Below the pieces are notes generated by a model. That model was given only the letters and a program-made list of their open reading frames with translations. It did no database searches and was not told the origin of the DNA. This document shows, piece by piece, positions 16,843-24,675 of a stretch of DNA of 64,000 nt. The position numbers and the translations under genes were made by a program. The stretch lies in assembly GCF_021608265.1 (NCBI RefSeq), contig NZ_JAKIHP010000003.1, positions 62,001 through 126,000 of the forward strand, given 5' to 3'. This stretch comes from Flavobacterium wongokense (GTDB taxonomy: Bacteria; Bacteroidota; Bacteroidia; Flavobacteriales; Flavobacteriaceae). The stretch's first letter is position 1, and every line of letters starts with the position of its first letter.

Positions 16843-17336
16843 ACCCTGTTTCCCAATTCGATGATTTCGAGGTTTTGGATTTTATCCCCGTCAATTTCAA
16901 AACGCAGCATGGTACGCACCTGATGAAAACCATGCGTTCCACAGGCACCGGGATTCATGTGGAGCAAACCCAGCTTTTTGTCAAACTGCACTTTGAGTAT
17001 GTGTGAATGCCCACAGATAAAAATCTTTGGTGGATTACTTTCGATTTCTTCCCTGATATTTTGATTGTATTTTCCGGGATAACCGCCAATATGCGTAATC
17101 CATACATCAACATCTTCACATAAAAACCTGTTGTGCAGCGGGAATTCCATTCGGGCTTTGTCATCGTCAATATTGCCATAAACACCACGCAAAGGTTTTA
17201 GTGATTTTAAAGTATCCGTTACGGCCAAATCGCCAATATCACCCGCATGCCAAACTTCATCTGCCAGACGGACATATTTCAATATTTTTTCGTCAAGATA
17301 ACTATGGGTATCTGAAAGTAGGAGTATTTTTTTCAT
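16839..17336 (-). CDS. YfcE-type metallophosphoesterase
   Basis: Cytoplasmic metal-dependent phosphodiesterase of 165 aa. The start at 17336 gives MKKILLLSDTHS, placing the first metal motif (DTH) at the N-terminus; an ATG three codons earlier is less likely. Further motifs are WHAGDIGD, GNIDDD, THIGG and CGHSH, which together form the two-metal calcineurin-like centre. Size and motif spacing fit the YfcE/MJ0936 family, whose members cleave phosphodiesters; the natural substrate is unknown. It converges with the T9SS cargo gene and diverges from the TMEM175-like gene, whose start is 67 bp away. Confidence 0.88.
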   Translation of the reverse strand: MKKILLLSDTHSYLDEKILKYVRLADEVWHAGDIGDLAVTDTLKSLKPLRGVYGNIDDDKARMEFPLHNRFLCEDVDVWITHIGGYPGKYNQNIREEIESNPPKIFICGHSHILKVQFDKKLGLLHMNPGACGTHGFHQVRTMLRFEIDGDKIQNLEIIELGNRV

Positions 17337-17371
17337 GCACAGCAAAGTTACAAAGAATCAAACTTTTTTTA

Positions 17372-17379
17372 TAGCTTTG
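17372..17379 (+). promoter_or_regulatory. Predicted -7 box of the TMEM175-like gene
   Basis: TAGCTTTG matches TAnnTTTG exactly, 23 bp before the ATG at 17403. I see no TTTG at the -33 distance. Confidence 0.45.
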
Positions 17380-17402
17380 AAAAACTGCTTAAAACTAACT
17401 AA

Positions 17403-18080
17403 ATGAAACAAAACGATAACGAAGAAATCACTCGTGACGAAATCAAGAAGGAATTCCAACTTGAACGCATGATATTATTCAGCGATGCTGTTTTTGCCAT
17501 CGTCATTACCTTAATGGCAATTGAAATCAAAATCCCGGAAAACATTGAACTGACTTCAGAAAATATGAGTCATGAAATTAAGCATTTACTGCCAACCTTA
17601 CTTGCCTATATGGTGAGTTTCATTTTTATCGGCTCGATTTGGTATCAGCATTTAAAAATGTTCAGCCTGCTTAAGGATTATGACAGAGGCTTAGTAATCC
17701 GCAACATGCTGCTGTTATTTTTTATTGGATTATTTCCTTTTAGCGCGACCTTGATTACAAGGGCTAAAGGACAGATGCTTCCCTTTTTCATGTATCTTTT
17801 TATGATTCTTTTTTGTGTAATTGCGCAATATATTTTATACCATTATATCGTGATTGGACGGCCTTCCATACGTTTGAATACCGACCTTAGCGAGCATACG
17901 GAAGAACTTCACAAAAGGAAAATAGCAGTCATAGGGTTTTCAACTGCAGCGGTTTTGATTATGATTACTTATCAGATAATTCCGCAACCCGAATTAAAAA
18001 GCATGTCAATGCTTTGGATGTGTATCTTTCCAATAGTTTTTAAAATATACTCAAGGAAAAAGAAACCAAAAACGGAATAA
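17403..18080 (+). CDS. TMEM175-family potassium channel-like protein (DUF1211)
   Basis: Inner-membrane protein of 225 aa with about six helices. The first helix has the family signature R-x3-FSDAVFAI-IT (RMILFSDAVFAIVITLMAIEI, residues ~21-41). In bacterial TMEM175 the FSD motif packs behind the pore-lining helix of a tetrameric K+ channel. The remaining helices are at about 60-78, 97-117, 128-148 and 177-197, and the C-terminus is basic. It is a single-repeat bacterial form. It stands alone between a divergent phosphoesterase gene and truA. Channel activity is inferred from the family. Confidence 0.82.
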   Translation: MKQNDNEEITRDEIKKEFQLERMILFSDAVFAIVITLMAIEIKIPENIELTSENMSHEIKHLLPTLLAYMVSFIFIGSIWYQHLKMFSLLKDYDRGLVIRNMLLLFFIGLFPFSATLITRAKGQMLPFFMYLFMILFCVIAQYILYHYIVIGRPSIRLNTDLSEHTEELHKRKIAVIGFSTAAVLIMITYQIIPQPELKSMSMLWMCIFPIVFKIYSRKKKPKTE

Positions 18081-18087
18081 AACTTTG

Positions 18088-18095
18088 TAACTTTG
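18088..18095 (+). promoter_or_regulatory. Predicted -7 box of truA
   Basis: TAACTTTG within AACTTTGTAACTTTGTGG. It lies 27 bp upstream of the proposed TTG start at 18123. The same TAACTTTG word occurs in the repeats around the four-helix-bundle gene at 56.6-57.0 kb. Confidence 0.4.
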
Positions 18096-18122
18096 TGGTT
18101 TAAAATTTGGCACAAAGACGTC

Positions 18123-18881
18123 TTGAGATATTTTATCGAATTAGCATACAAAGGAACAAACTACCACGGTTGGCAATACCAGCCCGAAGCAGATTCTGTA
18201 CAGGAAACTATCAATAAAGCCTTGTCAATGCTGCTAAAAACTCCCGTTGACATTGTTGGCGCAGGAAGAACCGATACCGGAGTCCATGCCAGGCAGATGT
18301 ATGCCCATTTTGATTATGAGGCCGAAATTGACACGCAGCAATTGACCCACAAACTCAATTCCTTTTTACCTAAAGACATTGTGATTTTCAAAATTTTTAA
18401 AGTTGCCGATGAAGCCCATGCGCGGTTTGACGCTACCAAAAGAACTTACGAATACCATATCCATACAATGAAGGACGCTTTTGAAAATGAAGGCAGTTAT
18501 CAGTTTCAGCTTCCGCTGGATGTTGACAAAATGAATCAGGCCTGCGCCATTCTTTTCAGGCATACCGATTTTGAATGTTTTTCAAAAACGAACACTGACG
18601 TCCGCACTTTCAACTGTGTGATTTTTGAAGCCAATTGGAAGAAGGACGGAACCAAAATTGTTTTCACCATTACCGCCGATCGATTCCTAAGGAATATGGT
18701 TCGCGCCATTGTGGGCACAATGATCAACATCGGAACAGGGAAAATCAGCCTTGCCGATTTTGAAAAAATAATAGAAAGCAAAAACCGGAGCGAGGCCGGA
18801 TTTTCAGTTCCCGCACATGGTTTATACCTTACCAAAATCGAATACGATTTTGGTGAAATTATTTTAAATTCTAAATTTTGA
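18123..18881 (+). CDS. truA: tRNA pseudouridine(38-40) synthase TruA
   Basis: Isomerises uridines 38-40 in the anticodon stem-loop of many tRNAs. The 252-aa product has YKGTNYHGWQ near the N-terminus, the catalytic Asp51 in GAGRTDTGVHA, HARFDATKRTYEYHI and the C-terminal FLRNMVRAIVGTMI block. No ATG precedes the conserved start. The TTG at 18123 gives MRYFIELAYKG, the usual TruA beginning, so a TTG start is proposed; the open frame extends to another TTG at 18093. The last codons fall in an AT-rich repeat that runs up to the ABC exporter gene. Confidence 0.93.
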   Translation: MRYFIELAYKGTNYHGWQYQPEADSVQETINKALSMLLKTPVDIVGAGRTDTGVHARQMYAHFDYEAEIDTQQLTHKLNSFLPKDIVIFKIFKVADEAHARFDATKRTYEYHIHTMKDAFENEGSYQFQLPLDVDKMNQACAILFRHTDFECFSKTNTDVRTFNCVIFEANWKKDGTKIVFTITADRFLRNMVRAIVGTMINIGTGKISLADFEKIIESKNRSEAGFSVPAHGLYLTKIEYDFGEIILNSKF

Positions 18882-18946
18882 ATTTTAAATGAGTGCAGCA
18901 ACCAAACAAGAAATAATTTAAAATTTATAATTCAACATTTAAAATA
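18861..18946. repeat. AT-rich inverted repeat between truA and the ABC exporter
   Basis: Two facing arms (TAAATTTTGAATTTTAAATGA and ATAATTTAAAATTTATAATT) surround a 27-bp centre. The left arm overlaps the truA stop and the right arm ends 8 bp before the next start. It is closely related to the repeat at 2480-2553. Confidence 0.6.
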
Positions 18947-18954
18947 ACAAACAA

Positions 18955-20712
18955 GTGCAGGCAAAAGCATTCGACACCAATCTGTTCAAACGTATTTTAA
19001 AATACACCAAGCCCTATAAAATGAGGTATTATGGTGTGATTTTGTTTGCATTGCTGTTGGCACTTTTCGCTTCATTGAGGCCATTCTTACTGCAGATTAC
19101 CGTTGATACTTATATTAAAAACGCCAGCAAATCCGGACTCTTATTCTACGTCATCATTATGGGATGTACCTTATTGTTGGAGACTTTATCGCAATTCTAT
19201 TTTGTGTATTGGGCCAACTGGCTTGGGCAGGATATCATCAAGGACATCCGTACCAAACTGTTCCGTCACATGCAGACGTTCCGAATGAAGTATTTTGACA
19301 ATTCTCCGGTCGGAATGCTGGTAACACGCTCCGTTTCCGACATTGAGCAAATCGCACGCATTTTCAGCCAGGGTTTGTTCATGATTTTTAGTGACATGCT
19401 CAAAATGCTGGTCTGCCTGATTGTAATGTTTTATATGAACTGGCATTTATCAATGATTGTTGTGGTTTCAATGCCAATCCTGGTTTATGTTACCCGAATC
19501 TTTCAGCGCAAAATGCAGGTTGCCTTTGAGGAAGTACGAACGCAGGTCAACAACATGAATGTCTTCGTTCAGGAACGCGTTACCGGAATGAAAATCGTAC
19601 AGCTTTTCAACCGTGAGGACATCGAATATGAAAAGTTCAAAGAAATCAACCAGAAGCATAATCAGGCCTGGATTAAAAACATCCTGTACAACTCCATCTT
19701 CTTCCCTATTGCCGATATTATTTCGTCGATAACTCTGGGAGTTGTTATTTTGTATGGTGGAATGCAGATTATCAATGGAAATCCGTTTACCACAACTGGA
19801 CAAATGATTTCTTATACGATGTTCATCGGAATGTTGTTCAACCCTTTACGCCAGATTGCAGATAAATTCAATGAGATGCAGATGGGAATGATTGCGGCCA
19901 ACCGTGTTTTTGATATTTTGGATACCAATGAAGATGTTCAGGACAACGGAACAAAAGAAGCCAGTCATTTCAAGGGAAATATCCGTTTTGAGAATGTGCG
20001 TTTTAGTTATATAGCCAATGAGGAAGTGCTCAAAAGCATCAACCTCAAAGTAAATGAAGGCGAAACCATTGCGATTGTTGGTGCGACTGGCGCAGGAAAA
20101 TCAACGATCATCAACCTACTCAACCGTTTTTACGAAATTGATTCGGGTGCCATTTACATTGACGGCCAAAACATAAACGATTTCAAACTCGAAAGCCTGC
20201 GCAAGCAGATTGCCATTGTACTTCAGGATGTTTTCCTTTTTGCCGATACCATCCACAATAATATTACACTCAACAATCCGGAAATATCCCGTGAAGATGT
20301 AATTAATGCGGCCAAGGAAATTGGTGTTCATAAATTTATCAAAAGCCTTCCCGGAGGTTATGATTACGATGTCAAGGAACGCGGTGTGATGTTGTCTTCA
20401 GGCCAGCGCCAGTTGATTGCATTCCTTCGCGCCTATGTGAGCAATCCGAGTATTTTGATTTTGGATGAAGCGACATCTTCTATCGATACTTACAGCGAAG
20501 AACTGATTCAAAAAGCCACGATAACCATTACAAAAGGGCGTACATCGATTGTAATTGCGCATCGTTTGGCAACCATCATCAATGCCGATAAAATCATTGT
20601 GATGGACAAAGGACAGATTGTGGAAGAAGGCACACACCAGGCTTTGGTTACCAAAATGGACGGTTATTACAAAAACTTATACGATTCCCAGTTTGCTGCA
20701 GAAGTAGAATAA
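18955..20712 (+). CDS. ABC exporter, fused permease and ATPase (MsbA-like)
   Basis: Half-transporter of 585 aa that works as a homodimer in the inner membrane. Six helices occupy residues ~20-310 (GVILFALLLALFASLRPF; LLFYVIIMGCTLLLETL). The ATPase domain is ~340-585 with Walker A GATGAGKST near 377, signature LSSGQRQ (LSGGQ variant), Walker B ILILDEATSS and the H-loop IAHRLATI. The start is GTG at 18955. Substrates of this class include lipid A precursors, lipids and drugs; the sequence does not tell them apart. It lies 97 bp upstream of the dlt-like operon on the same strand, but the latter seems to have its own promoter. Confidence 0.9.
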   Translation: MQAKAFDTNLFKRILKYTKPYKMRYYGVILFALLLALFASLRPFLLQITVDTYIKNASKSGLLFYVIIMGCTLLLETLSQFYFVYWANWLGQDIIKDIRTKLFRHMQTFRMKYFDNSPVGMLVTRSVSDIEQIARIFSQGLFMIFSDMLKMLVCLIVMFYMNWHLSMIVVVSMPILVYVTRIFQRKMQVAFEEVRTQVNNMNVFVQERVTGMKIVQLFNREDIEYEKFKEINQKHNQAWIKNILYNSIFFPIADIISSITLGVVILYGGMQIINGNPFTTTGQMISYTMFIGMLFNPLRQIADKFNEMQMGMIAANRVFDILDTNEDVQDNGTKEASHFKGNIRFENVRFSYIANEEVLKSINLKVNEGETIAIVGATGAGKSTIINLLNRFYEIDSGAIYIDGQNINDFKLESLRKQIAIVLQDVFLFADTIHNNITLNNPEISREDVINAAKEIGVHKFIKSLPGGYDYDVKERGVMLSSGQRQLIAFLRAYVSNPSILILDEATSSIDTYSEELIQKATITITKGRTSIVIAHRLATIINADKIIVMDKGQIVEEGTHQALVTKMDGYYKNLYDSQFAAEVE

Positions 20713-20770
20713 ATAGCTGCTATTCATTCAAAAAAATTAACTTTCTCCACTGCTTTTGGTTTATAATATA

Positions 20771-20778
20771 TATTTTTG
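20771..20778 (+). promoter_or_regulatory. Predicted -7 box of the dlt-like operon
   Basis: TATTTTTG, an exact match to TAnnTTTG, 31 bp before the ATG at 20810. A TTTTG at 20754-20758 is upstream but at a shorter spacing than usual. Confidence 0.5.
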
Positions 20779-20809
20779 GAGCTTACTCATTTTAAAGGCT
20801 TAGTAATAA

Positions 20810-22303
20810 ATGAACCCAACGGAAAATGATATTTATCTGGATTTAAAAGAGGTGATTCTGGCTCATGAAAACAGGAATGCTTTTTTTATCAACGGTATTT
20901 ATTACACCTATTTAGATTTTGCAAAGGCAATTTCAAATATCCGGTTCGCCCTGAAAAATAATACCGGAAAAATAATCGGAATCATTACGAATGACGATCT
21001 GGAAACTTATGCAGCGATTGTTGCCATATGGTTTGAAGGAAAAGCGTATGTGCCCATAAATCCGGATATTCCATCAGACAGAAACCAGAATATCATTAGT
21101 GAAGCCGGAATTGAAACTATAATCGATTCATCTGAAACTGCGGTTTTTCCAAATATCAAAGCAATCCAAAGCAAAAAGATTGAACCAGTTGCCATTGATT
21201 TAGAACCTAATAAAATCCCTGAAAGTGAATTGGTTTATTTGCTGTTTACTTCGGGAACTACAGGAAAACCCAAAGGTGTGCCAATATCAAAACAAAACCT
21301 TTCAGGTTTTACCAAGGCATTTTGGGATTTAGGTTACAAAATCAACGAAGATGACCGTTTCCTTCAAATGTTTGAACTGACTTTCGATTTATCGGTAATG
21401 TCTTATCTGATACCACTTCTCAAAGGTTCATGCGTTTATTTGGTTCCAAAAGACAAGATAAAATACAGCTACATTTTTGAGTTGATGGAAGATTACGAGT
21501 TAACGGTTGCCCTCATGGTTCCGTCAATATTGCATTATTTAAGGCCTTATTTTGATGAAATCGATTTGCCAAAAATGAGGTATAGCCTATTCTGCGGTGA
21601 AGCGCTTCCGCTGGATGTTACAACCGAATGGAGCAACTGCCTTCCAAACGCACAAATCACCAACGTTTATGGTCCGACTGAAGATACCATATTCTGCACT
21701 TTTTACGATTATGTCAGAAACGGGCAAAATAAATCATATAACGGAATTCTTTCTATCGGAAAATCAATGAACTATAATTCAACCATTATCATTGATGAAG
21801 AAAATAATGTATTGGAACCTGGAAATGTCGGCCAGCTTTGTTTGGGCGGAATCCAGTTAACGCCAGGCTATTGGAAGAATCCTGAAAAGAATAAGGAAGC
21901 CTTTTTCAATATCCTTTACAATAATAAAGAAGAGCGGTTTTACAAAACCGGAGATTTATGCAAAGCCGATGAAAATGGTGATTTGTTATATATTGGCCGA
22001 ATTGATTTCCAGACAAAAATCCAGGGATTCCGTGTTGAGCTTTCTGAAATTGAATTTTATGCCAAAGAATTTTTGTCTAAAATCAATGTTGTAGTTTTGA
22101 CTTTGCCTGATGATGTTGGAAATACTGAAGTTGCAATGGTAATCGAAAGCAAACCCTTTGATTATAAGGATACTATTGATTACATGAAAGAGAAACTTCC
22201 TTATTATATGATTCCCAAAAAGGTTAAATTTATTGATACTTTTCCGCTAAATGTCAACGGAAAAACCGACAGGAAAAAATTAGAAATCCTTTTTATTGAT
22301 TAA
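20810..22303 (+). CDS. Amino-acid adenylating ligase, DltA-like
   Basis: Stand-alone adenylation enzyme of 497 aa that would activate a carboxylic acid with ATP and load it on the carrier protein encoded two genes downstream. Core motifs are complete: LLFTSGTTGKPKG (144-156), NVYGPTED (285-292), YKTGDL (378-383), RIDFQTKIQGFRVE (397-410) and NGKTDRKK with the catalytic Lys485. The FDLSV motif keeps Asp193, which in amino-acid-activating domains, including DltA, contacts the substrate amino group. An amino acid substrate is therefore likely, but which one is open. It is the first gene of a tight five-gene operon. Confidence 0.87.
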   Translation: MNPTENDIYLDLKEVILAHENRNAFFINGIYYTYLDFAKAISNIRFALKNNTGKIIGIITNDDLETYAAIVAIWFEGKAYVPINPDIPSDRNQNIISEAGIETIIDSSETAVFPNIKAIQSKKIEPVAIDLEPNKIPESELVYLLFTSGTTGKPKGVPISKQNLSGFTKAFWDLGYKINEDDRFLQMFELTFDLSVMSYLIPLLKGSCVYLVPKDKIKYSYIFELMEDYELTVALMVPSILHYLRPYFDEIDLPKMRYSLFCGEALPLDVTTEWSNCLPNAQITNVYGPTEDTIFCTFYDYVRNGQNKSYNGILSIGKSMNYNSTIIIDEENNVLEPGNVGQLCLGGIQLTPGYWKNPEKNKEAFFNILYNNKEERFYKTGDLCKADENGDLLYIGRIDFQTKIQGFRVELSEIEFYAKEFLSKINVVVLTLPDDVGNTEVAMVIESKPFDYKDTIDYMKEKLPYYMIPKKVKFIDTFPLNVNGKTDRKKLEILFID

Positions 22304-22305
22304 CA

Positions 22306-22965
22306 ATGAACTACTCCATCCGAAGAGCCCGGCTTTCTGATATTCCATTTCTGGCGAAAACCGTGATGGAAGCTGAAAAAAGTGCCACAGATAAATTCAG
22401 TTTTTCAACGTTATTCAATAAAAGCGAAGCAGAAGCACTTGAGCTAATCGCCGCAATGTTTGACGAAGAAGTAGACGGTTGCGAACTTTCAGTGAGCAGT
22501 TTTTTGGTTATAGAATTTGAAGGTAAACCAGTTGCTGCTTTCAGTGGTTGGATTGAGCAGTTTGAGGGTGAATCCAATTCGGGTTTATTGAAATCAAACT
22601 TAATTGGTTATACCTTTGGCAGGGAAAGCCTTTCGTTTTTGATGACCAAAGCACATTTGGTAAAAGACATCCAGATTGAAAGAGAAGCGAATACATTACA
22701 GATAGAATATTTGTTTGTTGCGCCAGAACATCGTGGGAAAAGTTTAGCCCATCAATTGATTTCAAAACATATTGAAGAAGCCATCAAACAATTTCCTTCA
22801 ATAAAAAAAGTACAGGTACAGGTTTTTAAAAATAATCTAGCCGCGCAAAAAGTATATGAAAATTGCGGATTCAGCATTGTAAAATCTGCTAAATCAAATG
22901 ATACTGAAATTTTAGATTACCTGCCATCGGACGAAAAATATTTAATGGAAAAAGAATTAAACTAA
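22306..22965 (+). CDS. GNAT-family N-acyltransferase in the dlt-like operon
   Basis: Protein of 219 aa with the GNAT fold. The acetyl-CoA pyrophosphate loop is in LFVAPEHRGKSLAHQLISKH (about residues 142-161), and NNLAAQKVYENCGF near 177-190 is the usual C-terminal block. An inserted segment between strands (about 45-115) is longer than in minimal GNATs. It starts 2 bp after the ligase gene and ends 4 bp before the carrier gene, so the three are almost certainly co-translated. Classical dlt operons have no such gene. It could acylate the amino group of the carrier-bound amino acid, or use an acyl carrier as donor; both are inference. Confidence 0.8.
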   Translation: MNYSIRRARLSDIPFLAKTVMEAEKSATDKFSFSTLFNKSEAEALELIAAMFDEEVDGCELSVSSFLVIEFEGKPVAAFSGWIEQFEGESNSGLLKSNLIGYTFGRESLSFLMTKAHLVKDIQIEREANTLQIEYLFVAPEHRGKSLAHQLISKHIEEAIKQFPSIKKVQVQVFKNNLAAQKVYENCGFSIVKSAKSNDTEILDYLPSDEKYLMEKELN

Positions 22966-22969
22966 ACAT

Positions 22970-23218
22970 ATGAACAGAGCTGAAATATTAGAAAAAATCG
23001 GAACCATATTAAATTCGGTTTTAGGTCACAGCAATTTCGAATTGAATGAAGAATTAACTGCAAAAGATGCAGACGGCTGGGATTCATTGACACACATGAT
23101 AATTATTACCGAAATCGAATCGGCTTTTGGCGTAAAATTCAAGCTGAAAGATTTAAATAAGCTGCAGAATATGGGCAACCTGATAGACTTGGTAAGTGGT
23201 AAGCTTTCCGAAAAATAA
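22970..23218 (+). CDS. Acyl/peptidyl carrier protein (DltC-like)
   Basis: Carrier of 82 aa, four-helix type. Ser39 in ADGWDSLTH is the predicted 4'-phosphopantetheine attachment site. The acidic helix following it (MIIITEIESAFGVKF) is typical of carriers recognised by partner enzymes. DGWDSL resembles DltC and stand-alone carriers more than fatty-acid AcpP (DSLD). It would receive the aminoacyl group from the DltA-like ligase and present it to the MBOAT protein encoded 9 bp downstream. Activation by a phosphopantetheinyl transferase encoded elsewhere is required. Confidence 0.88.
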   Translation: MNRAEILEKIGTILNSVLGHSNFELNEELTAKDADGWDSLTHMIIITEIESAFGVKFKLKDLNKLQNMGNLIDLVSGKLSEK

Positions 23219-23227
23219 CAATCGCTT

Positions 23228-24673
23228 ATGACGTTCAATTCCATTGAATTTTTAGCATTTTTTTTATCATTCTACTTACTCTATTGGCAGATTGTTGGTA
23301 AAAGCTTAAAAATGCAGAACGCATTGCTGCTCTTGGGCAGTTATCTTTTTTATGCCTGGTTCAGCTGGAAATTCCTTGCATTGATAATCATAAGCAGCGC
23401 TTTTAGCTACTGCTGCGGACTTTCGATTTCGAAGGCCGAAAATGAGAAAAGGAAAAGTTTTTTTCTCTACTTAGCAATTTTCCAGTCACTTGGCTTACTG
23501 TTATTTTTTAAATATTTTAATTTCTTCATCACAGCTGTAGCCGATTTATTGGCAACAATCAATCTCAATCCAAATATCCACACATTAAAAATCATACTTC
23601 CGCTTGGAATCAGTTTTTACACTTTCCGATTAATCAGCTATATTTTAGATGTTTATAACGAAAAAATAGATGCGGCAAATGACTGGGTTGCATTTTTCAA
23701 TTACGTTGCTTTTTTTCCCTGCCTGCTTGCCGGGCCAATTGACAGAGCTGATAATTTCATTCCGCAACTCGAAAAAAAGAGGCAATTCAGTTATGCACAA
23801 ACCGTCGATGGATTTCGTCAGATTCTTTGGGGTTTATTCAAAAAAATAGTCATTGCCGATAGCTGTGCTCCCATTACAAATCAATTATTTGACCATTATC
23901 AGGATTATCCTGGAAGTTCACTTTTAATCGGCGCATTTTTATATATCATTCAGATTTACGCCGATTTTTCAGGCTATTCCGATATGGCAATCGGGATTGC
24001 TAAACTGTTGGGATTCAACATTCCGAAAAACTTCAACTATCCATTCTTCGCCCAAAATATAGCAGAATTCTGGAAGCGCTGGCACATATCCCTAACGAGT
24101 TGGATGACCGAATATGTTTATACACCGTTATCATTCATTTTCAGAAGCTCCGGAAAAAAAGGAGTCATGTTATCAATAATCATCAATTTTGTTTTAGTCG
24201 GATTGTGGCACGGAAGTAACTGGACATTCATCATTTTTGGTTTGCTCCACGGTTTATATTTTATCCCACTAATCTTAAACGGAACCTTGACTAAAAGAAA
24301 TAAAACGACATCAAACCTTAAAATGTGGTTTGGCATTTTTAGCACATTTGCAATTGTAATGCTTACGGCAGTAATTTTCAGATGCGAAAGCATTTCGATG
24401 GCTTTTGAATATTACACACATATGTTTTCAAAATCATTGATTAGCAAGCCCTTGATAACTACAGGATATGTTGTATTAATGATAACACTACTTTACATTA
24501 CGTTAATGTTTGTAACTGAGTGGTTTGGCAAAAACGAAAACTATGGAATTGCAGGAACTTTTATCAAAAAATCAAGGGCTTTGAGATGGAGTTTTTATAT
24601 GTTTTTGGTGATTTCCATTTACTATTTTTCATTTGTTGATAAGACGCAATTATTTATGTATTTACAATTCTAA
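23228..24673 (+). CDS. MBOAT-family membrane O-acyltransferase (AlgI/DltB-like)
   Basis: Integral membrane protein of 481 aa with about eleven helices. It carries the MBOAT signature: FWKRWHISLTSW (281-292, His286) and the catalytic His328 in GLWHGSNWTF. The YADFSGYSDMAIGIAKLLGF segment (244-263) and PLGISFYTFRLISYILDVY (125-143) are typical of AlgI and DltB. Such proteins take an acyl group from a cytoplasmic carrier and hand it to an acceptor on the outer face of the membrane. Its neighbours supply carrier and ligase. By eye it is nearer AlgI-type than Gram-positive DltB, so acceptor and acyl group may differ from D-alanine and teichoic acid. Confidence 0.9.
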   Translation: MTFNSIEFLAFFLSFYLLYWQIVGKSLKMQNALLLLGSYLFYAWFSWKFLALIIISSAFSYCCGLSISKAENEKRKSFFLYLAIFQSLGLLLFFKYFNFFITAVADLLATINLNPNIHTLKIILPLGISFYTFRLISYILDVYNEKIDAANDWVAFFNYVAFFPCLLAGPIDRADNFIPQLEKKRQFSYAQTVDGFRQILWGLFKKIVIADSCAPITNQLFDHYQDYPGSSLLIGAFLYIIQIYADFSGYSDMAIGIAKLLGFNIPKNFNYPFFAQNIAEFWKRWHISLTSWMTEYVYTPLSFIFRSSGKKGVMLSIIINFVLVGLWHGSNWTFIIFGLLHGLYFIPLILNGTLTKRNKTTSNLKMWFGIFSTFAIVMLTAVIFRCESISMAFEYYTHMFSKSLISKPLITTGYVVLMITLLYITLMFVTEWFGKNENYGIAGTFIKKSRALRWSFYMFLVISIYYFSFVDKTQLFMYLQF

Positions 24674-24675
24674 CC

